Source of the DNA: Sycon ciliatum
Lineage: Eukaryota > Porifera > Calcarea > Leucosolenida > Sycettidae
NCBI RefSeq assembly: GCF_964019385.1
Contig: NC_088643.1
Location: 6,662,495-6,726,494, forward strand
DNA: 64,000 nucleotides
Direction of reading: 5' to 3'
Part shown: piece by piece, positions 20,225-64,000 of the stretch
Numbering within the stretch: the stretch's first letter is position 1
How the letters are laid out: every line of letters starts with the position of its first letter
The notes under the pieces: model-generated
The model's input: only the letters and a program-made list of their open reading frames with translations
Told to the model about the DNA's origin: nothing
Databases searched by the model: none
Program-made: the position numbers and the translations under genes

Positions 20225-21759
20225 CCTCATAGGTGTTTGAACTCTGGCATGTTCTACTGTTTTGATGCTATCACAAGACTGACTAGTTGTATACTTACAT
20301 AACTGTTGATGGCATACATGGCATAGCTGAGAGCTTGCTTATACACAACCCCTATCCCGGGAGACAACAGCAGTTGCCCTATCTAGTGAAGGTAGATACT
20401 TGATACGGCACGAGTGGGTTGCAAAATCAGACCACACACACACACACACACTTGTACTTGCTCGCTGCCAAAACTGGTCACGTGGGTCTCCCCTTGGGAT
20501 GGGGGAGAGAGACTCAAAAGGAATCTGGGAAAAATGACTCAATTGGCTATTGAACCGCCCAACGGCCGACACTCCCCGAAATCCCCAAACGATGGGCACA
20601 CACACACACACACACACACACCACACACCCACACATCGCAGAACGTAGCATGGGAGACGGCAGGTCGGCACCGGGATAATGCTCATCATTTCCTCACTCA
20701 TACGTCATGTTGGTGTGCGGCGGCAGCAGCAAGCAGCAGCGGCAGAAAAAAGAGAGCCATAAAATCAGTAGAAGCAAGAGCTGTGCATGGAAAGTGGTGA
20801 AAAGGCGAGTGCAGGAAGTGAGAAGCATGGGAAAACAAGCCAACTCCAATTAAAAGACGATTAAAACTGGGAACGCAGAGCATTGACATTGGCTGGTGAA
20901 GAGCACGCTGCGGGCGGCCATCGGCCGACGACGTAACACGCACCCAGATGCTGATGCGCCGCTGTCTAGGTTGCAGTGGAAGGAATGGAGACACTCCTTG
21001 CTGTGCTACCAAGGCTGCCGCTGAGCGCACTACATGGAAAGGAATCCTGCTAGTGGTAAAAGGAGGTTATGGTGCTGGCCACAACAAAAAAACACTCAGC
21101 TAAAATCGGGAATTTCAAAAAAGGAGAGAGAGATGAAAATGGTTATAATAATGCTGCCAAGATAAAAAAAGAATCCTGCCGGAGAATGGAGAGAATACAC
21201 GGAGAAAAAGATGTTGAAACATGCAGAAGGAACCAATGGAAACTGCTAAAACTCTGCAGCAAAAAATGCACCTTGCAACATGATCTGATTGAATGCTGCT
21301 CGGGAGCAGAGCCGATGATACTGTTTATAACTTTTGTCAATATGATTAGCATCTCAAAGGCAGAGAACATTCATCAACACACGCTGGAGAAAAGTGGGAG
21401 ATAACCTAAAAACTAAGAGTGGTGGAACCTTTTTTAAAGTATGAAAGTATGAATTGCGGCAAAAAACTGTACAAAATAGGACTTGATGACAACTAGAGAG
21501 TTGAGGACCCCAGTGTTTAATCGTGATACTAGTAAACAAATCTCCCTCTTTCTCTCTCTCAGACATGCACACGTGCACACACACACACACATACACACAC
21601 ACATACACACACACACACACACACACAGAGCAAGGTGACCAAAATGATGCAACGGCATGGCTGCGCACAATACAGGCTAAGTGAAGCAGTGAAGAGCATG
21701 AGCGTGTGACAGTGTGATAGAGCCAAACATACAATGTAAGAGCCAGCAGGTACGTAGAC

Positions 21760-21926
21760 AGTACCCCTGGCAGATCCCCAGCACAGTACCCCTGGCAGAT
21801 CCCCAGCACAGTACCCCTGGCAGATCCCCAGCACAGTACCCCTGGCAGATCCCCAGCACAGTACCCCTGGCAGATCCCCAGCACAGTACCCCTGGCAGAT
21901 CCCCAGCACAGTACCCCTGGCAGATC
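21760..21926. repeat. 25-bp minisatellite, six full copies plus a partial
   Basis: The unit AGTACCCCTGGCAGATCCCC plus AGCAC repeats without visible change from 21760, with a seventh copy breaking off near 21926. The uniformity indicates recent expansion. Because 25 is not a multiple of 3, the units cycle through frames and create long repetitive pseudo-ORFs. Confidence 0.95.
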
Positions 21927-23000
21927 AACATCACCAACAGGTTACCGTAAGCCTGACGCAATCATGAAGACTTTGCTGGGCGCAGCAGACGGCGAACACC
22001 CAGGTATGCCCACTCCAATGTTGGCAAGAGAGGACTGTGAGGACAACAGTAGCAGAGAAACAAAGCACATTCCAGGCTCAACCACACCATTACGCATACA
22101 AACAAAACAAAAATATGGCACAGGATTTCATAGAGCTGCTCGGCACACAGCCATGGTTATTTGAAGCCTGACCTGAAAATACAGACAATGGTGAGCAATA
22201 ACAATCTTGGTTACAAGAACAATCTTGGTTATAAGAACAATCCACAGATAACACTACTGAAGTACCTTCAGACCAAATAACCACTTGACTGTATAGTGTT
22301 AGTTCACCTCGTGAATTACGACAATTCGTGAATAGCAACGCTAGCCCCATGCCCGACTGAGGGCCGCTTTCCGCTAAGTCGACTGAATACGTCAGTGCTC
22401 AGCTGCACTCCATGTTCCACAAAATTATACACCACCACCCAAAAACGGTCTCTCGGCTGCAACGAAGATGGGCCTGGCCTGAAACTTTGGATAGAGTTTA
22501 TTTATTGTATTCGGAAGAATTCAAGAGATCATTTCCGGCTAGTAGGGTGTGTACAGTATCCGGCCATGTTGAATACGTGAAAAACCGGCGGTGCTAACTT
22601 TATCGCTCACTATCGTGAACTCTCAATCCTGTCACTATGGCGTTGTGGCGATGCTAAAGCCAGCGAAGGGAAGAATACTTGTGGTGATTACTTCTCCTGC
22701 TATCGTATTATCACGCTTCTCTCCACTCATTATCACACTTCTCTCCACTTAGATATACCAGCACTGCCTCCTATTCTACCATCGTCGTCAGATGATTGAT
22801 TCAGCCATGAAACTCCGAGTCACAACGGAATTTGCCCAAGGTTTTCATTGTGTGCCTTTGTGTACGCCGCTCTGCCTGAATCAGGTATTGAGCACTTTCG
22901 CAGAACCTAAGCATACTGCCTCTGCAATTATGGTGAATATCTGCTACTGGTGGGAAAGAACATTTGGCGATTGTTATGTGAACGTGCATCTACCATCAGT

Positions 23001-23064
23001 GTGAGTATAGATATACAAGCATGTGAGTATAGATATACAAGCATGTGAGTATAGATATACAAGC
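23001..23064. repeat. 22-bp tandem repeat, three copies
   Basis: GTGAGTATAGATATACAAGC plus AT is repeated three times. A short local minisatellite with no other feature nearby. Confidence 0.9.
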
Positions 23065-23438
23065 ACTGAACGCTACACGTGATGTTCTATTCTTACCTTG
23101 AAAGTGAAATCTTGTAGGAATCTTGCTCAAGGCCATCGAAAAAACCTAGTGGTTGTAGCAGAGCAACACACGCACACACGCACACACACACACAATGGAC
23201 ATTTCAAGTGAACTGGAAACAGCATACATTCCGGTCGCGCTACGAAACATTCAGAAGTACTGCACAGGGCGCGGATCACCAGTGACCACTCATTTCAACA
23301 GCGCAGTGTGATGAATACAAAACACACTCTATTGTCAGAAGAAAACAATGGAGGAGTGAATGCCCCCCCCCCCCCCCCCCCAAGAAATACATGGCCTTGG
23401 CAAAGCAACAAGAAGTTGAACAAGAGAATCAGCCTCAC

Positions 23439-44056
<20,618 letters not shown>

Positions 44057-44614
44057 CTGTAGAAGAGAGGTCACGAAGCAGCAAAGTGTAAAGACAAGTT
44101 AGTGCAGAAGACAACACCAAGCAAACTAAACAGACAACCTTGAGCATGACGCAACCCTACTGTAAACCCGGCAACATTTGCCATCCGGAATCCTTCGTGT
44201 TTTTTTGGCGATGGGTGTGAAATCGCATCCGGGTAGACAATTGTGACGTGAGACATGCGTTATCCGTTTTCAAAATGATTTAGCCGCACGGCGCATGACG
44301 GACCTAAACAGATCGGGCGTGCTAAGGCAGACATTGAAGGCCCATGATACCCAAAGTTGTAGTAGATGAAATACTAACATCAGTTCCAAAACTACACAGA
44401 GTTTTATCAATTTGCCGCAAGTTCAGCATGCACCTTGTCGATTGACAAACAACAATAGCACTGCACGAAACCGGCTAAGAAAGTTGAAAACCCACTTGCG
44501 ACCGTACATCTTTCATGTTTGCCAATGTGCTGTGTCCGTTAGATGTGGCATCACTAGACCTGGAGAACACACACACAACAGACAGCAGTGGCGTCAAATA
44601 CAAGTAGACTCTAT

Positions 44615-44694
<80 letters not shown>

Positions 44695-44871
44695 GCACAA
44701 TCTACTTTCAAGGGGAAGTAAGTTCTACTGATTCAACTTAGGCCTAGTCGCTCTACTGCACCCCTACACAGTATGACGACGCAAGCTGTAGAAGTACTGA
44801 TGCACGGCGGGCGATTGATAAATTTGCAGGACTCCCACCACAACGTAGTCATGCTTTGCACATTCTTTCTC

Positions 44872-45479
44872 TATCTCTTAATTTGCTGGCAAAAAGTCCT
44901 ATATATAGGATTTGAAAATGCGTGACCTTTATGCCGTTGTTATCGGTCATCATGAGTCATTCATGACCCGTAATAACAGCATAATGGTTTTTATAGAAGC
45001 TGTAAATATGTTTGAGGCATGAATGTTTACTTTGTAGATTCATAGGACATCATGAATACCCATTTTGAGCAAGAATTGGAACTTTGAGCAGCATTGTTCA
45101 GCTGGTGTCATGGGACGGACTGAAGCAGTGAATGTGCAAAAGAACATTACAGGTGTGCCACGGGGTGGTTTCATGACGACATATCGCACATGCCGTCGTG
45201 AAACTACCAATTTTAAGGATAAAACAAGGTCCAGTAAAATCTCAAATCCTATATATAGGATTCGAAAAATAGGGCACAGGCCTTAGAAATATTGCGCAAG
45301 GAGATGAGCCTGAGATGTTAGTAATTGAAAAAAATATCTTATTCAACTCTCCATATCTACTAAGACCTAACACGGAAGAATTGGTCACATACGTTTCCCT
45401 ATGCTCATGCCACACCCATTTTGAGTTGAAAAATATGACCAAAATCCTATATATAGGATCTAGCAAATTAAGAGATAGA
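44872..45479. mobile_element. MITE with TCCTATATATAGGA at its ends
   Basis: Outer arms CTATCTCTTAATTTGC and GCAAATTAAGAGATAG are followed inward by the palindrome TCCTATATATAGGA. The palindrome also occurs once internally near 45248. It is about 608 bp and non-coding. Superfamily unassigned. Confidence 0.65.
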
Positions 45480-46080
45480 TGTAGATCTTGCACAGAGCTT
45501 GACCCGCTGCAGAGTCTAAGGGTATCTATACCCTTATAGACTTTCCAAGTACAGCTTCGGAGTGTATATGTACCGGTAGTAGTGAACACAATGCAGGCTA
45601 CGCCCGAAGCACATTGTCCACACACATGGCTGGATCCATGTAAAGCCTTCCGGGTCAATCCCAGCACAGTATGTTACATGATGCAATGAACTATGAAGAA
45701 TAGAGATAGATTAGTGTTGACACTACTGTATAACACATGGCTCCAGCATGACCATCAACTTTGGACTGAGAAGACCTTCAACTCAACACTCAAACAAAGT
45801 GCCACAGATGTTGAATGCAGAAATATCTACCTTTCTAAGTACTAGTCTATAGTACCTGCAAACTCCACTGCAGCCACTTACACATAACGTTTCCTCATTT
45901 CAAGCACACAATCACGCTCTCTTCGCTGCAAACGTCACTTAGAACCTCTGCTCACCAGCTTTTTTCTCTTATGGATTCAAATGTGCACTAGTTTCACATT
46001 CCCCAACTTCACAGTAATACTATTATAGTACACTTTGTACAAGTACAATTGAATTCGAAAAAATGTTTTAGGTAAATACG

Positions 46081-46662
46081 TTGAGTACGAGTGGTTTGGG
46101 GAAAGCGATACTCAATCAAATAAAAAAGCAGACTACACGAAGAAGGACACCTTCGACCATCACCTATACAAAGCACTACGCCCCAATACGAGGCTGCAAG
46201 CATCCACGCCGAGCAAAAATTAATAATTATTTGGCGCAAGCGTGTTGTAGTGGTTTTGTTTTTTCAAAAGGGGAATCTGCAACAGGTCAATTTCGTCGGC
46301 AAAGAAGTCCTATCAGAAATGCAAACAGTTGTTCATCTGATACCAACAACAATCTTGTTGTGAAACGATGGAAGGAATCAACTTACTTCGGTGATGCTGC
46401 TCGACGCTTCGACGAAATGCTCATTTCGGAATTCGATGCCGAAACGAAGAAAGTCTTCTCCTGCGACGCTGCCTGTCGTGTCACTCAAAACAAGCGACAG
46501 GCAGTGGAGCTAAGGTTAGTTAGGCACCATGAACATCCTGTCCTGAACTATCACGACGACAGTCACTTCAAAGGCAAAAGGTTCAATTTCCGAACCATGC
46601 AGCAAACTGTGCATGAGGTGCATGCAAAGAACGAAGTAACGGGAAACGGTCACAGGCCCTGA
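46081..46662 (+). CDS. Unassigned 193-codon ORF, doubtful
   Basis: It is open from an ATA-flanked ATG to a stop, with mixed amino-acid composition (for example KRWKESTYFGDAARRFDEML) and no domain I recognise. No promoter, splice partners or homology visible here support it. It may be part of a transposon, an exon on the plus strand, or chance. Confidence 0.2.
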   Translation: MSTSGLGKAILNQIKKQTTRRRTPSTITYTKHYAPIRGCKHPRRAKINNYLAQACCSGFVFSKGESATGQFRRQRSPIRNANSCSSDTNNNLVVKRWKESTYFGDAARRFDEMLISEFDAETKKVFSCDAACRVTQNKRQAVELRLVRHHEHPVLNYHDDSHFKGKRFNFRTMQQTVHEVHAKNEVTGNGHRP

Positions 46663-46914
46663 GACATTTCGCGACCACCTCCATCATAATGCAAGCAGAT
46701 CTCTTGGCAGGTCAACATGGTCAACAGTTGTATGCAGCTTCGAGGTGTGACCGAGACACTCGAGTCGAGGCCACGATGACGCCCCGAGTCATGTGATCGT
46801 AGATCTATGACTACGGTCCTACGGACTGCATGCTCAGTGCAGTTACTCTCTTTTCATCGGAATGTGAAAAGTGTGAACAGCACTCAGCAGCAGCTAGTTT
46901 TACCAAGACTGGCA

Positions 46915-46956
46915 AGCAGGGAGTCGTCAAATACAAGTATTTGACGACTCCCTGCT
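46915..46956. repeat. Near-perfect 42-bp palindrome
   Basis: Two 20-bp arms (AGCAGGGAGTCGTCAAATAC and its exact complement) are separated by AA. GGCA directly flanks or nearly flanks both sides. Confidence 0.9.
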
Positions 46957-47362
46957 GGCAAGAGTGTGAGGATATAATCTTGCTTGGTTTTACATTGCAA
47001 AACCAAACGGGCAGGTTTGCCCAATATTATTATTAGGGCTGAGTCGGGGTAGCATTTTCTTCGGGTATCAGATCCGGGTAGTTTTCCACGGGTAGCACGG
47101 GTACCCGATCGGGTAATGTTTCCATGGTAAGACCACAATGCACACCGGCCCCTTCCCTTACACACTGGGTAGACATGCGTGAATTATTTGTACACGTGCA
47201 CTGTAGACCTCTCTCTCTACTCTTTCTACATGATGTCATCTGCGACTTCGGGTTTTCGGGTACGATTCGGTACCCGTCTACCGGAGCGCAAAATCTTATG
47301 GGATTCCAGCTCAGGACGGTCCCAGCTATTGATCAACTCTGACTTAATTTTTGGTTGGATTG

Positions 47363-47506
47363 CAGGCGAGTGCGCCGGTGCCCTTCAAGGGGAGGTTCCG
47401 GGGGCCTCCCCCGGGAAAATGTTCCAAAAAATGAAGCAAAATCCTGCATTTTGAGCGAAAAAAGGGGGTTCCGGGCACCCAGGAACCCATACGGGGCCTG
47501 TGCCTG
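47363..47506 (-). mobile_element. GC-rich MITE, copy 2 (144 bp, GATTG duplication)
   Basis: Reverse-oriented homologue of 23834-23986, with exact 5-bp flanks GATTG at both ends (47358-47362 and 47507-47511). Confidence 0.85.
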
Positions 47507-47895
47507 GATTGTACCCAAGCTACAGTTACAGTGGAGCCAGCCTCTCATCTCCCACCTAGCCTGAGCACTCATGTCTGGTAATAAATTAGTCAGGAACACC
47601 TTTGTGGGCCTTTGAAAGTATACAGTATTTTGCAGCATAAAAAAAGAACTCTCAAGGAGACATGGATGTATTTCAGAAACATAATTTTGTGCAACACGGA
47701 ATGAATACAGTCAACAGGCACTAGTATGTACAGCAGACTGCGGCTACAGTATGGGCGGTATGTACAGCGAATAGCTACACCATACGACAAGAATTGCAGT
47801 CAATTATTATTTCACAGCATGTATGTACACATGTCTATATACACGTCATGAACACAGGGGGGGGGGGGGGTGACAGCATGGCACGCACATGCGCA

Positions 47896-63293
<15,398 letters not shown>

Positions 63294-64000
63294 CTAAGAA
63301 ACACAACGAAAGACACCGGGAGTCACATTGCACGCCGCACAAGGGGGAAAAAACTACTAGATCGGAAAACCAGCCCATATACGGTAGCCAAGTATGTTGC
63401 TCTACAACTTATGCTCCAAATAGACCAAATCAGCTGGCTGGTATGAGCAGCAGGTTACATTAATGCATTGATTATTTACAGTAGGCCACGTACAGTGTAA
63501 GCGCATCCACGTGCATGGGCATATCTACCACTGAGTACTACTGCGTACATATAGATATCTACGGATCAATACAATAGTGGTCATCTTGTAATCCATGCAT
63601 CAGGAGCTAAGCTGTGCGAGTAAAGCCTGGGTTCTAACTTCCAAGTGAGATTAAACCCGAGTCTAGGAAACCAGGCAGTTGATTAGGAATGCTAAGTGTG
63701 CCTGGCGTCAGGAAAATATGCATAGTCGCGTGTATTTCGTGCACTCTGTTTTGTGTGTTTGTTTGCTTGTTCTTAGTTTAGTCTAAACACCCAACACCAC
63801 ACATGTGTTCTCCCACCGACCTTGTTCACCACACCAGCAACACGATTCCAAGTTGCTGAAGGTATGGGCAAAAACTCCTTCATACATGTTTGTTTGTTTG
63901 TTTGCTTAGTAATGCTTACTAATTTGTTTATTGATGTTTAGTACTGTTTACATAAATTTGATCTGTGATCGTGTATCTGACAACAAATACAGTGTGGCGG
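63294..64000. other. Right-edge DHX35 intron sequence
   Basis: I could not find the preceding helicase exon (ending in the conserved LTGQ motif) here. Only AT-rich, TTTG-rich sequence without coding signal is seen. Confidence 0.4.

Larger units (their letters stand above)
20225..23438. other. Region beyond the last AFF exon found; simple repeats, no firm gene
   Basis: This stretch holds (CA)n tracts at about 20433-20452, 20598-20630 and 21578-21627. There is a 25-bp minisatellite (21760-21926), two copies of ACAATCTTGGTTA-type units near 22199-22240, and three 22-bp units at 23001-23064. The terminal exon and 3' UTR of the minus-strand AFF gene should lie here. A plausible but unproven acceptor is near 22929, followed in frame by about 14 codons and a stop. 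Confidence 0.4.
44057..47895. other. Gap between the AFF exons found and the DHX35 stop codon
   Basis: Should contain the AFF promoter and first exon(s). Contents: (CA)n at about 44616-44695, a MITE (44872-45479), a 193-codon unassigned ORF (46081-46662), a 42-bp palindrome (46915-46956) and a GC-rich MITE (47363-47506). A possible AFF exon is 45882-45925. Confidence 0.5.

Noticed and set aside
20400..20640. Coding frames with Cys-Val repeats
   Set aside because: (CA)n/(GT)n microsatellite artefacts; the same holds for frames at 38907-39010 and 44616-44695.
20698..21045. Possible last AFF exon (open frame after a CATGTAG acceptor)
   Set aside because: The frame can be joined in phase but shows no similarity to the end of AFF proteins.
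21354..21961. Repetitive frames with a GDLPGVLCWGSARGTV-like period
   Set aside because: Created by the 25-bp minisatellite cycling through frames.

Overview
The window is eukaryotic nuclear DNA from an animal. Two multi-exon genes with GT-AG introns and very small exons (many of 32-100 nt) occupy the right two thirds. Two intron-free secretory-pathway genes lie on the left. Transposon debris and simple repeats fill everything else. An AF4/FMR2-family gene, Penelope, DIRS and LINE remnants, pogo- and hAT-like MITEs, and frequent poly-C/poly-G and (GA)n tracts point to an invertebrate metazoan, plausibly a sponge or cnidarian. I cannot name the species.

Layout. 1-2.3 kb: decayed LINE on the minus strand. 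2.5-4.2 kb: nested MITEs and mosaic repeats. 4.6-8.4 kb (+): a complete, intronless lysosomal-type GH38 alpha-mannosidase with about 260 extra residues that look like three H-type-lectin-like repeats. 10.5-12.5 kb (-): intronless type II membrane GT47/exostosin-like glycosyltransferase. 13.6-17.3 kb: large palindromic MITEs, some nested. 17.5-18.2 kb: truncated duplicate of an exon of the AFF gene further right. 18.5-19.5 kb: Penelope-like fragment between perfect inverted repeats that carry hammerhead-ribozyme-like cores.

23.4-44.1 kb (-): an AFF (AF4/FMR2/Lilli) homologue, assembled here from phase-compatible exons. It has the N-terminal homology pieces, a Ser/Asp-rich transactivation region, an unusual RS/RD-rich stretch and the C-terminal homology domain. 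One of its introns holds, in the opposite orientation, a 5.3-kb DNA transposon with terminal inverted repeats. That transposon encodes a DDE-type transposase-like protein with a Cys-rich C-terminus, and a TTAA-flanked palindromic MITE interrupts the gene.

47.9-63.3 kb (-): the 3' two thirds of a DHX35-type DEAH-box RNA helicase. Eighteen exons were found, the stop codon is present, and the N-terminal motifs lie beyond the right edge. Its introns carry a decayed DNA transposon with a 67-bp tandem array, a DIRS-like reverse transcriptase fragment, a LINE endonuclease fragment, several Tc1/mariner-pogo-like MITEs and long (GA)n arrays.

The genes do not form an evident pathway unit. The two left genes act on glycans in the secretory/lysosomal system. 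The two right genes act on RNA synthesis and processing. The strongest leads for novelty are the lectin-like insertion in the mannosidase, the DDE plus Cys-rich transposon, the AFF protein with an RS/RD region, and the ribozyme-like Penelope termini. All calls come from reading the sequence; no database search was run.
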